From Bradyrhizobium sp. AUGA SZCCT0158 (GTDB taxonomy: Bacteria; Pseudomonadota; Alphaproteobacteria; Rhizobiales; Xanthobacteraceae), in the NCBI RefSeq assembly GCF_018130065.1, contig NZ_JAFCME010000014.1, positions 124,001-188,000 of the forward strand: a DNA stretch of 64,000 nt. Reading direction: 5' to 3'. Shown one piece after another: positions 18,594-26,718 of this stretch. Within the stretch, counting starts at the first letter, position 1; each line of letters begins with the position of its first letter. Position numbers and translations under genes: made by a program. Under the pieces are notes generated by a model. The model was not told the DNA's origin. It searched no databases and worked only from the letters and a program-made list of their open reading frames with translations.

Positions 18594-19589
18594 TTAAGCC
18601 TTCGAGTCCGGCTTCTTCGGCGGCTCCTTGTGACCGCCGAAGCCTGCGCGCATCGCGGAAAGGATCTTCTCCGCGAATGTATGGTCCTTGCGCGAGCGGA
18701 AGCGGGCATAGAGCGCGGCCGTCAGCACCTCGGCCGGCACCGCCTCGTCGATCGCGGCATTGACGGTCCAGCGGCCTTCGCCGGAATCCTCGACATGGCC
18801 GGAATAATTATCCAGCGTCTGGTTCTCGGCGAGCGCCGACGAAGTGAGATCGAGCAGCCAGGAGGGGATCACGCTGCCGCGCCGCCACACCTCGGCGATA
18901 TCGGCAATGTCGAGATCGAAGCGATGCTCGGCGGGCAGCGCCTCGATATTGGCGTTCTTGAGAATGTCAAAACCCTCGGCATAGGCCTGCATCAGCCCAT
19001 ACTCGATGCCGTTATGGATCATCTTGACGAAATGGCCGGCGCCGCTGGGGCCGGCATGGATATAGCCTTGCTCGATGCGGGGATCGCGGCCGTCGCGGCC
19101 GCCGGTGCGCGGAATGTCGCCGATGCCCGGCGCCAGCGTCTTGAAGATCGGATCGAGCCGGTCGACCACGGCCTTGTCGCCGCCGATCATCATGCAATAG
19201 CCGCGCTCGATGCCCCAGACGCCGCCGCTGGTGCCGACGTCGACATAATGCAGCCCGCGCTCTTTCAGCGCCTTGCCGCGGCGGACGTCGTCCTGCCAGA
19301 ACGTGTTGCCGCCGTCGATGATGACGTCACCGGGCTCCATCAGTTTGGCGAGTGCTTCGATGGTGGCTTCGGTGATCTTGCCGGCCGGCAGCATCACCCA
19401 GGCGGTACGCGGCTTCTCCAGTTTCGCCACGAACGCTTCCGGCGTCTCGGCGCCGGCGGCGCCCTCGGCGGCCAGCGCGGCAACGGCCTTGGCGTCCTTG
19501 TCGTAGACCACCGACGTGTGGCCGTTCCTCATCAGCCGCCGCACGATGTTGCCGCCCATCCGGCCGAGGCCGATCATGCCAAGCTGCAT
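18594..19589 (-). CDS. gnd: 6-phosphogluconate dehydrogenase, decarboxylating (short GndA/YqeC type)
   Basis: Oxidatively decarboxylates 6-phosphogluconate to ribulose-5-phosphate. At 331 residues it belongs to the short class rather than the 470-residue dimeric enzyme. The Rossmann motif GLGRMGGNIVRRL starts at residue 7, VDVGTSGGVWG and GYCMMIGG line the substrate site near 120-140, and GAGHFVKMIHNGIEYG near 190 carries the catalytic Lys/Asn. The short class often prefers NAD+, but cofactor choice is not proven here. It lies 12 bp after the tal-pgi stop and 5 bp before zwf. Confidence 0.95.
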   Translation of the reverse strand: MQLGMIGLGRMGGNIVRRLMRNGHTSVVYDKDAKAVAALAAEGAAGAETPEAFVAKLEKPRTAWVMLPAGKITEATIEALAKLMEPGDVIIDGGNTFWQDDVRRGKALKERGLHYVDVGTSGGVWGIERGYCMMIGGDKAVVDRLDPIFKTLAPGIGDIPRTGGRDGRDPRIEQGYIHAGPSGAGHFVKMIHNGIEYGLMQAYAEGFDILKNANIEALPAEHRFDLDIADIAEVWRRGSVIPSWLLDLTSSALAENQTLDNYSGHVEDSGEGRWTVNAAIDEAVPAEVLTAALYARFRSRKDHTFAEKILSAMRAGFGGHKEPPKKPDSKA

Positions 19590-19601
19590 GCCAATACTTC
19601 C

Positions 19602-22448
19602 CTAATTGAGCGCTTCCGATATCGCGGCATCCAGCGCGGCAAGCGCCGGCTTGAGGTCGCCCTTGAGATGAACCCGCAATGCGCGCCGGCCGCGTTCGGT
19701 CAGCACGTCGAAATCGCCGCGCGCCTGGGCCGCCTTTACGACGCCAAAACTCGCCTTCTGGCCGGGCACGGCCAGGTCCTTGGCATCGTCGGCGGTGATC
19801 TGCAGGAACACGCCGCTGTCGGGTCCACCCTTGTAGGCCTGGCCGGTCGAATGCAGGAAGCGCGGTCCGAATTCGGCGCAGGTCGCGACATGCCTGACGT
19901 CACGCACCGCCAGCCGCATCTTCTGCAGGGTGTCGATCGAGCCGCCGTCGCGCGCGATATAGGCCAGCAGCGCAAAATAGTCGCCGCTGCCGGGACGCGT
20001 CAGATGCGCCTTGATCCAGGATTCCAGAGTGCCATTGGCGCCGGCCTTGCGCAGCGCGGCTGCATTGGCTTCGTCGGTGTAGATGTCGGCCTCGGCGGTT
20101 GCGACCACCGGCTGCTCGGCCGGCAGCGAACCCGTCTTCTCGAACGCCGCAGTCAGTTCGCGCGTCTTGAGCTTGGCCGCCTCGACATCAGGCTGGTTGA
20201 ACGGATTGATGCCGAGGATGGCGCCGGCGACGGCGGTCGCCATCTCGAAGCGGAAGAACTCCTGGCCGATATGGTCGATCGATTTCATCACGATGCGGAC
20301 CACCGGATGCCCGGCGGCCTCGAGGGCGGCCAGCTTGTCGTCGTGTGCCGCATCGACTTCACCTTCGGTTCGGATATCGATGAAGAAGCGGTCGTCGCCG
20401 TAGATGGCGGGATCGGCGAGCGGCTCGCCGTCGATCGGGATCAGGCCCTTGCCGTCCTTGCCGGTGGACTCCGCGATCAATTGCTCCGCCCAGGCGCCGA
20501 AATCGGCAATCTTCTTCGACGAGGATATCGTCACCTTGTCGCGGCCTTCGAGCCCGGCGAGGCCGAGCGCAAGGCCGAGCTGCACACCCGGGTTTTCGTG
20601 CGGCGGCACGTCGGCGCCGCAGGAGCGCACCATCGCCAGCGTGTGCTTGATCAGGCTTTTGACATCGATGCCGGCGACCGCCGCCGGCACCAGCCCGAAC
20701 GGCGACAGCACCGAGTAGCGTCCGCCGATCGAGGGATCACCGTAGAAGATGCGGGCGAAACCCTGCTTGGTCGCGACCTTCTCCAGCGATGAGCCGGGGT
20801 CGGTCACCGCGATGAAGCGATGGCCGGCCTTGTCGGCGCCGATGGTCTTGGCAACGCGATCGAAGAAATAATCCTTCATCGCATTCGGCTCGGTAGTGCC
20901 GCCGGATTTGCTGGAAACGATGAACAGGGTCTTTGCCAGGTCGACCTTCTTCTCCGTCGCGCGGACCTGCGCGGGGTCGGTGGAGTCGAGCACGTGCAGT
21001 TTCGGGAAGCCGGATTTCTTCGGGAATGTTTCCGCCAGCACTTCCGGACCGAGGCTCGATCCGCCCATGCCGAGCACGATGGCGTCCGAAAAGTTCTGTC
21101 CCTTCACGCGCCGGGCAAAATCCTCGTAGTCGGCGACATCAGCGGCAGCCGGGCTGTTCAACCAGCCCAGCCACTTATTTTCGTCGTCGTTGCTCCAGAC
21201 CGATTTGTCTTTGTGCCAGAGCCGGCGGATTCTTGCTGACGCCCGCCACTCCTCGGTGCTCTTCTCGACGGCTTTCTTGATGCCGTCGCCAAGCGCCAAT
21301 TGCTGCCTGTCGATGCCTGCGCCGAGCGACGCCGCGCGCTTGTGGGCGACCGCGCCATAGAGCTTGTCGGCGGCGTCGGCGAACAGCTTGACACCGTCCG
21401 TGACCAATTCGGCCGTGATCGCGTCGAGCGAGATGCCGGACTTTTCCAATTCCTCCAGTACCCGTCGGGCGTCCTCGACATTTTCTTCAAGGCTGTCACG
21501 CACCTTGCCGTGATCGCGGAATGCGTCCAGCGTCGCCGGCGGCACGGTGTTGACGGTGTTGGGGCCGATCAGTTCCTCGACATAGAGAACGTCGCTGTAG
21601 TCCTTGTTCTTGGTGCCGGTCGAGGCCCACAGCAACCGCTGCGGCTTTGCGCCTTTGGCCTTGAGCTTGTCCCAGCGTGCGCCCGAAAACAGGCCCTTGT
21701 AGTCCTGATAGGCCATCTTGGCGTTCGCGATCGCGACCTTGCCCTTGAGCGCGCTCAGGCGTTCCTTTTCGCTGGGGTCGTTGGCCTTTGCGATCTTCTC
21801 GTCGAGCTGCTTGTCGACGGCGCTGTCGATCCGGCTGACGAAGAAGCTGGCGACACTGGCCACACCCGAGGGATCACCACCCTCAGCGACGAGTTTCTCC
21901 AGCCCGTCGAGATAGGCTTCCGCCACCTGGCGATAGACCTTTTGCGAGAACAATAGCGTGATGTTGATGCTGATGCCTTCGCCGATCAGATGCTCGATCG
22001 CAGGCAGGCCTTCCGGCGTCGCCGGCACCTTCACCATCAAATTCCTGCGCTTGACGTCCTTCGACAGCCGCTCGGCCTCGGCGATGGTGCCTTTGGTGTC
22101 CATCGCCAGATAGGGCGAGACCTCGAGACTGACGAAACCGTCTTCGCCCTTCAGTCGGTCGTAGACCGGCCACAACACGTCAGCGGCGTTCTGGATGTCT
22201 TCAATGGCGACATGTTCGAACAGATCGGCGACCGGGCGGTCGCCCTTTTTCAGCGCCTGGCCGATCGCGCTGTCATATTCGTCCGAACTGCCGATGGCTT
22301 TCTCGAAGATCGCGGGGTTCGATGTCACGCCTTTGACGCCATCGGTGTCGATCAAATTCTTCAGATCGCCCTTGGCGACGAAGCCGCGGGCGAGGAAATC
22401 CAGCCAGACGGCCTGACCGTGGTTTTCGAGTGCTTTGACGGGATTCAT
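19602..22448 (-). CDS. Bifunctional transaldolase / glucose-6-phosphate isomerase
   Basis: A single 948-residue polypeptide. The N-terminal part (about 1-365) is a transaldolase: KGVTSNPAIFEKAI near 40, the Schiff-base Lys region NLMVKVPATPEG near 140, and SFFVSRID near 200. The C-terminal part (about 385-945) is a phosphoglucose isomerase with GMGGSSLGPEVL, SKSGGTTEPN and later sugar-isomerase segments. Both halves look complete, so one protein joins the non-oxidative pentose phosphate pathway to the glucose-6-phosphate pool. It is the first gene of the tal-pgi > gnd > zwf > pgl > gntK > HAD operon. Such fusions are known in bacteria; the fusion also means neither activity can be lost separately. 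Confidence 0.96.
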   Translation of the reverse strand: MNPVKALENHGQAVWLDFLARGFVAKGDLKNLIDTDGVKGVTSNPAIFEKAIGSSDEYDSAIGQALKKGDRPVADLFEHVAIEDIQNAADVLWPVYDRLKGEDGFVSLEVSPYLAMDTKGTIAEAERLSKDVKRRNLMVKVPATPEGLPAIEHLIGEGISINITLLFSQKVYRQVAEAYLDGLEKLVAEGGDPSGVASVASFFVSRIDSAVDKQLDEKIAKANDPSEKERLSALKGKVAIANAKMAYQDYKGLFSGARWDKLKAKGAKPQRLLWASTGTKNKDYSDVLYVEELIGPNTVNTVPPATLDAFRDHGKVRDSLEENVEDARRVLEELEKSGISLDAITAELVTDGVKLFADAADKLYGAVAHKRAASLGAGIDRQQLALGDGIKKAVEKSTEEWRASARIRRLWHKDKSVWSNDDENKWLGWLNSPAAADVADYEDFARRVKGQNFSDAIVLGMGGSSLGPEVLAETFPKKSGFPKLHVLDSTDPAQVRATEKKVDLAKTLFIVSSKSGGTTEPNAMKDYFFDRVAKTIGADKAGHRFIAVTDPGSSLEKVATKQGFARIFYGDPSIGGRYSVLSPFGLVPAAVAGIDVKSLIKHTLAMVRSCGADVPPHENPGVQLGLALGLAGLEGRDKVTISSSKKIADFGAWAEQLIAESTGKDGKGLIPIDGEPLADPAIYGDDRFFIDIRTEGEVDAAHDDKLAALEAAGHPVVRIVMKSIDHIGQEFFRFEMATAVAGAILGINPFNQPDVEAAKLKTRELTAAFEKTGSLPAEQPVVATAEADIYTDEANAAALRKAGANGTLESWIKAHLTRPGSGDYFALLAYIARDGGSIDTLQKMRLAVRDVRHVATCAEFGPRFLHSTGQAYKGGPDSGVFLQITADDAKDLAVPGQKASFGVVKAAQARGDFDVLTERGRRALRVHLKGDLKPALAALDAAISEALN

Positions 22449-22682
22449 GATGCCTGTTCTGTCCGGTCGTCGGTTTCGGGTTCCCCGGCAGCTTTCGGGT
22501 GCGAGGCGGGAATGTCAACAATTGGATGGCAAGTGGACGGCAAGTCGATTGAATGGCTGCTGGTCGGAAAGGGTGTGTCCGGTGGGATAACGCCATTTAT
22601 GTCAGTTCGATCCGCGGGACGAGCGCCCGGGAAGTTGCCGAAATCCAGCACAATTTTGTGACGGGAAAGCGGACGCCGCGGT

Positions 22683-22739
22683 CACGATCGCAGATTGCGA
22701 TCACGATCGCGGATTGCGATCAGGGTCGCAGATAGAGAT
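22683..22739. repeat. Three tandem 19-bp repeats at the 3' end of the DsrE-like gene
   Basis: Copies at 22683-22701, 22702-22720 and 22721-22739. The first two differ at a single base; the third is diverged and encodes the last residues of the DsrE-like protein up to its stop. The unit has the form CACGATCGC(A/G)GATTGCGAT. It looks like slippage-generated duplication of the gene end. Confidence 0.7.
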
Positions 22740-23172
22740 AGCCCTGCGATTGCAACTCGGCGATGCGCACCACGCCGCCCTGATCGGCGGAAATGAAGCC
22801 CGGCAAGAGATCGGCGAGGCCGACTTTCTGGGATTTCATGGTGTTGCCGCAGACGGCGAGTTCAATTCCGGCCCTGGCGAACTGGCCGACATGCCGTGCC
22901 AGATCGGGATTGGCCGCGGAGGCGTGGAACGCGCGTAGCGCCTGGCCGTGAACGACCAGAGCGATGGTGACGTTGTCGGGCCCGCCGACGCCGTCGAGAT
23001 GGTTCTGGATGTTGCCGACGACAAAGCTCACCTTGTCGAGGTCGTTGAGGTGATAGACCACTTTCAGTTTTTTCGTCGGCGGCGCCTCGGTCGCCGCGCC
23101 GGCGCGCGAGGCAGCAAAGGCGGCGGTACCGAAAGCGGACGCCGTGGCCCACAAGATGCTGCGTCGATGCAT
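22720..23172 (-). CDS. Exported DsrE/DsrF-like protein
   Basis: A 150-residue protein with an N-terminal export signal (MHRRSILWATASAFGTAAFA, Ala-rich to about residue 27; the paired Arg suggests possible Tat export but the motif is incomplete). The mature part KVVYHLNDLDKVSFVVGNIQNHL resembles the DsrE/YchN fold found in sulfur-relay and small-molecule-binding proteins, with a conserved Cys in ELAVCGNTMKS. The ATG at 23172 has GGAAGA upstream and is preferred over a TTG four codons earlier. It follows the neighbouring exported-protein gene by about 30 bp and is probably cotranscribed with it. A periplasmic role, perhaps redox or sulfur related, is inference. Confidence 0.72.
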   Translation of the reverse strand: MHRRSILWATASAFGTAAFAASRAGAATEAPPTKKLKVVYHLNDLDKVSFVVGNIQNHLDGVGGPDNVTIALVVHGQALRAFHASAANPDLARHVGQFARAGIELAVCGNTMKSQKVGLADLLPGFISADQGGVVRIAELQSQGYLYLRP

Positions 23173-23203
23173 GACGTCTTCCAACTCGATTGCCTAAAAG
23201 CTG

Positions 23204-23815
23204 TCACTTATGCCTGAGCGCCGCGAGTTCCTTGCGGTCGGTCACGAGTTCGGCACATTCGCGCAAATCGGCGCGGTCGACCCGGAAAATCTTGTCGTCG
23301 GCGCCTGCCACCAGATCATTGCTGGAATCGTCGTCGGGCTTGTTGCGGTCCCAGATCCTGATCCGCTCCAGCTGGATGATGGCTGATTTGTCGTCCTTCA
23401 TCGCGATATCGATGCCGCCGCCGTCGCAATCGACGCCGCAGCCGAAGTGGATTTCGTTGCCTTTGTCCTCGGTGACGACATGGTTGCAATAACCGCTGGA
23501 GTCGAAATTGCCCGGCCGATGCCGATATTTGACGCCGATGCGGAAGGAGTAATTGGTGATCTTCTCTTCCGGCGGATTTTCGGCGGTGACCAGCAGCTTC
23601 ATGGCGCTGACTTTTTGCTTGGGGTGCTGCGCCAGGTGGTTGGCGTCATAGCGACGCACGAAGCAGGCATAGGTCTTTTGACCGAGGGGGCCGGCGAACA
23701 CCCTGTTGTCGAAGGCGGCAGCTTTTGCCTTCTCGACGCCGTCCTGAGCATGGCTGGGCCCGGCAAGCGAGGCCATCGCGGCCAGCGGGAGGGTGCACAG
23801 GAAGATGCGCTTCAT
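23204..23815 (-). CDS. Hypothetical exported protein
   Basis: A 203-residue protein with a clear signal peptide (MKRIFLCTLPLAAMASLAGP, cleavage likely after SHA near residue 23). The mature part has four cysteines that could pair (YACFVRRY, GYCNH, FGCGVDCDGGG and RECAEL lie in the mature domain), fitting a disulfide-containing periplasmic protein. The family was not recognised with confidence. It precedes the DsrE-like gene on the same strand with a short gap. Codon use is like its neighbours. Confidence 0.7.
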   Translation of the reverse strand: MKRIFLCTLPLAAMASLAGPSHAQDGVEKAKAAAFDNRVFAGPLGQKTYACFVRRYDANHLAQHPKQKVSAMKLLVTAENPPEEKITNYSFRIGVKYRHRPGNFDSSGYCNHVVTEDKGNEIHFGCGVDCDGGGIDIAMKDDKSAIIQLERIRIWDRNKPDDDSSNDLVAGADDKIFRVDRADLRECAELVTDRKELAALRHK

Positions 23816-24606
23816 GATCGTCCCTAAATGCGTGACACACCGACCGTCCGCACCGAAGTGGTGCGGCGCCAGGCGCCGCCAAGGCGTGGCTTCAATCTGC
23901 TCATTGGTCGCAGGTGGCCGCGGCTGCGTTCAATTTCAGGCAGTTGGCGGGAAACCGCTGCAGGCAGCCGATTGCCTAAATATTGGGCGATGCGCCCGTT
24001 CGCGCCCCATGATTTGCCCGCATTGTGCCTTGCACAATAAATCCCGGCCGGTGTCCAATTCGGACCGTGACCTGGAGCACAGCTGTGCCGATTGGCGGCA
24101 GCGCGGGTTTCGTTTTGCGCCGCACTCAGGAGGATCCGCGAATTGGTTGCGCCGGACTAATCCAAAAGTACTAGCGCGCGAGCCTCTTGTATCGGTTCGC
24201 CGCGTTCGGGACTTGATTACAGTCGCAATGAACGCCGCCTTGACGGCCTTCATGCCGACGAGAACGCAAACGTCACCCGTCGTGGTGAGTGGCATAAGCC
24301 CCAGAAACGGAATTTGCGCGTTTGGATTCGTCGAACGACACCGAACAGAGAGATGATCTGCCGAGGATGACGCAGCCTGGAGTGATCTGGATCTCAGATC
24401 GTCCGTTATGGTCCAACGCGCTGAACGGACGCCGCGCGCGGCGTGCATTAATGAATCTACAAGCATTGCGGCGGCGCGTGTTCAACCGCGCGAATGCTGC
24501 AGGTTCGTTCATCTACCTGAAAAACCAGTACTTCTCCGGATGCCGCATGTTGCACGCCGGTTACAGATCCAGTGGATTCCAGCACATTCTTGAGCTGCCG
24601 AGTCGT

Positions 24607-24624
24607 TTAGCACGACTATTGCAT
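24607..24624 (+). promoter_or_regulatory. Sigma-54-like promoter element upstream of prkA
   Basis: TTAGCACG-ACTA-TTGCAT fits the YTGGCACG-N4-TTGCW layout with correct spacing, but the first G of the -24 GG pair is A. It would start transcription near 24634, giving a leader of about 130 nt before prkA. The mismatch is at an important base, so this is only a candidate. Confidence 0.3.
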
Positions 24625-24709
24625 TGCGTGATGGAGTCACTCGCGTGTCAGATATCACATCTGCTGTTGGTGATTCGCGATTGGATACGCAGGAGGCTTG
24701 CCGGGGCTT

Positions 24710-24735
24710 GGAACTTGGCCAGCGCATCCTACGTT
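24710..24735 (+). promoter_or_regulatory. Sigma-EcfG (general stress) promoter of prkA-yeaH-spoVR
   Basis: GGAAC at 24710-24714 and CGTT at 24732-24735 are separated by 17 nt, an exact match to the GGAAC-N16/17-CGTT consensus of alphaproteobacterial general-stress promoters. The implied start near 24741 leaves a short leader with an AGGAG ribosome-binding site at 24750-24754, nine bases before the prkA ATG. Confidence 0.65.
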
Positions 24736-24762
24736 ATAGCTGAACCATGAGGAGATGAATCT

Positions 24763-26706
24763 ATGTACAACGATTCTCTGTTCAACGCCTTCGCCCGCTC
24801 CTTCGAAGCCAGAAGTCAGAGCGACATGTCGATGGCGGATTATCTGGAATCGTGTCGAAGCGATCCGCTTAAATATGCGAATGCGGCCGAACGGTTGCTA
24901 GCGGCAATCGGCGAACCTCAGATGATCGACACGGCCAGGGACCAACGCCTTGGCCGTATTTTTTTGAACCGCACCATGCGCACCTATCCGGCCTTCGCCG
25001 GCTTCTATGGCATGGAAGAAACGATCGAGCGCATCGTCGGGTTCTTCCGGCACGCCGCTCAAGGCCTCGAAGAGCGCAAGCAGATACTCTATCTGCTCGG
25101 GCCGGTCGGCGGCGGCAAGTCATCGCTCGCCGAACGTTTGAAGGCGTTGATGGAAGTTCACCCCATTTACGTTTTGAAGGCTGGTGATGAGTTAAGCCCG
25201 GTCTTCGAAAGTCCGCTCAGCCTGTTCGATCCGGAAACACTCGGGCCGATGCTCGAGGAAAAATACGGCATTCCGCGCCGCCGCCTCACCGGGCTGATGA
25301 GCCCGTGGTGCTACAAGCGGCTCGAATCGTTCGGCGGCGACATCTCGCAATTCCGTGTCGCCAAGATCCAGCCGTCGCGGCTGCGGCAGATCGCGGTCGC
25401 CAAGACCGAGCCGGGTGATGAAAACAACCAGGACATCTCGTCGCTGGTCGGCAAGGTCGACATCCGCAAGCTGGAAACCTTTGCCCAGAACGACCCCGAC
25501 GCCTACAGCTATTCCGGCGGCTTGAACCGCGCCAACCAGGGCATCCTCGAATTCGTCGAGATGTTCAAGGCGCCGATCAAGATGCTGCATCCGCTGCTGA
25601 CGGCGACGCAGGAAGGCAACTATATCGGAACCGAGAATATCGGTGCGATTCCCTTTACCGGCGTCATTCTTGCGCACTCCAACGAATCCGAATGGCAGAG
25701 CTTCAAGACCAACAAGAACAACGAAGCCTTCATCGACCGCATCTGCGTCATCAAGGTGCCGTATTGCCTGCGCGTCACCGAGGAACAGAAGATCTACGAG
25801 AAACTGATCCAGGGCTCTGAACTCGCCGCCGCGCCCTGCGCGCCGTCGACGCTGGAGACGCTGGCGCGCTTCTCGGTCATGTCGCGGCTGCGACGTCACG
25901 AAAACTCCACCGTGTTTGCAAAGATGCGGGTTTATGACGGCGAAAGCCTGAAAGAGTCCGATCCCAAGGCCCGCAGCGTCCAGGAATACAAGGATGCCGC
26001 CGGCGTCGACGAAGGCATGGACGGCGTCTCGACCCGCTTTGCGTTCAAGGTGCTCGCCGCAACCTACAATCACGATACGTCGGAAGTCGGCGCGGATGCC
26101 GTTCACCTGATGTATGCGCTGGAACAGTCGATCCGTCGCGAGCAGCTCCCTGATGAAACCGAAAAGCGTTACCTCGAATTTATCAAGGCCGAACTGGTGC
26201 CGCGATATGCCGAATTCATCGGAAACGAGATTCAGAAGGCCTATCTCGAATCCTATTCGGATTATGGCCAGAACCTGTTCGACCGCTACGTGGATTACGC
26301 CGACGCCTGGATCGAGGATCAGGACTTCAAGGATCCCGACACCGGACAATTGCTCGATCGCGAATTGCTCAATCAGGAGCTGACCAAGATCGAAAAGCCT
26401 GCGGGTATCGCCAATCCGAAGGACTTCCGTAACGAGGTCGTGAAGTTCTCGCTGCGGTCGCGGGCCCAGAATGGCGGCAAGAATCCGGGCTGGACCAGCT
26501 ATGAAAAGGTTCGCGAGGTGATCGAAAAGCGGATATTCTCGCAAGTGGAAGATCTGCTGCCCGTCATTTCGTTCGGCTCGAAAAAGGACGGCGAAACCGA
26601 GAAGAAGCACGACGATTTCGTCGCGCGGATGGTGGACCGCGGTTACACCGAACGCCAGGTCCGCCGACTCGTCGAATGGTATATGCGCGTGAAGCAAGCC
26701 GGCTGA
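24763..26706 (+). CDS. prkA: PrkA family serine protein kinase
   Basis: A 647-residue PrkA/YeaG protein. The N-terminal AAA-like domain contains the P-loop LLGPVGGGKSSLAERL near residue 110; the C-terminal half, including the block ending PGWTSYEKVREVIEKRIF, is the PrkA C-terminal domain. Family members act in stress and nutrient-starvation responses, in E. coli together with YeaH. A good ribosome-binding site (AGGAG) precedes the ATG. It is the first gene of prkA-yeaH-spoVR; yeaH follows after 12 bp. Upstream sits a strong sigma-EcfG match, so stress induction is likely. The kinase targets are unknown. Confidence 0.96.
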   Translation: MYNDSLFNAFARSFEARSQSDMSMADYLESCRSDPLKYANAAERLLAAIGEPQMIDTARDQRLGRIFLNRTMRTYPAFAGFYGMEETIERIVGFFRHAAQGLEERKQILYLLGPVGGGKSSLAERLKALMEVHPIYVLKAGDELSPVFESPLSLFDPETLGPMLEEKYGIPRRRLTGLMSPWCYKRLESFGGDISQFRVAKIQPSRLRQIAVAKTEPGDENNQDISSLVGKVDIRKLETFAQNDPDAYSYSGGLNRANQGILEFVEMFKAPIKMLHPLLTATQEGNYIGTENIGAIPFTGVILAHSNESEWQSFKTNKNNEAFIDRICVIKVPYCLRVTEEQKIYEKLIQGSELAAAPCAPSTLETLARFSVMSRLRRHENSTVFAKMRVYDGESLKESDPKARSVQEYKDAAGVDEGMDGVSTRFAFKVLAATYNHDTSEVGADAVHLMYALEQSIRREQLPDETEKRYLEFIKAELVPRYAEFIGNEIQKAYLESYSDYGQNLFDRYVDYADAWIEDQDFKDPDTGQLLDRELLNQELTKIEKPAGIANPKDFRNEVVKFSLRSRAQNGGKNPGWTSYEKVREVIEKRIFSQVEDLLPVISFGSKKDGETEKKHDDFVARMVDRGYTERQVRRLVEWYMRVKQAG

Positions 26707-26718
26707 GGCGGATGCGAA

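Larger units (their letters stand above)
23816..24762. other. Gene-free region upstream of prkA
   Basis: About 950 bp without a convincing gene. Open frames here lack family resemblance and ribosome-binding sites. It contains a perfect 7-bp hairpin at 24022-24038 (ATTGTGC-CTT-GCACAAT), a sigma-54-like element at 24607-24624 and a sigma-EcfG-like promoter at 24710-24735. The base composition looks less GC-rich than in the flanking genes. Confidence 0.6.

Noticed and set aside
16996..18597. 533-codon plus-strand open frame
   Set aside because: Exact antisense shadow of zwf, which has all its catalytic motifs.
18567..20792. 741-codon plus-strand open frame
   Set aside because: It lies antisense to gnd and tal-pgi, both with complete motifs. 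Its translation shows no known domain and simply mirrors their codon bias.
23793..24356. Open frame of 187 codons in the gene-free region
   Set aside because: No ribosome-binding site, no recognisable family, unlike neighbours in composition; it overlaps the start of an exported-protein gene.
24361..24750. Open frame just upstream of prkA
   Set aside because: It contains both promoter elements of prkA and has no family resemblance.
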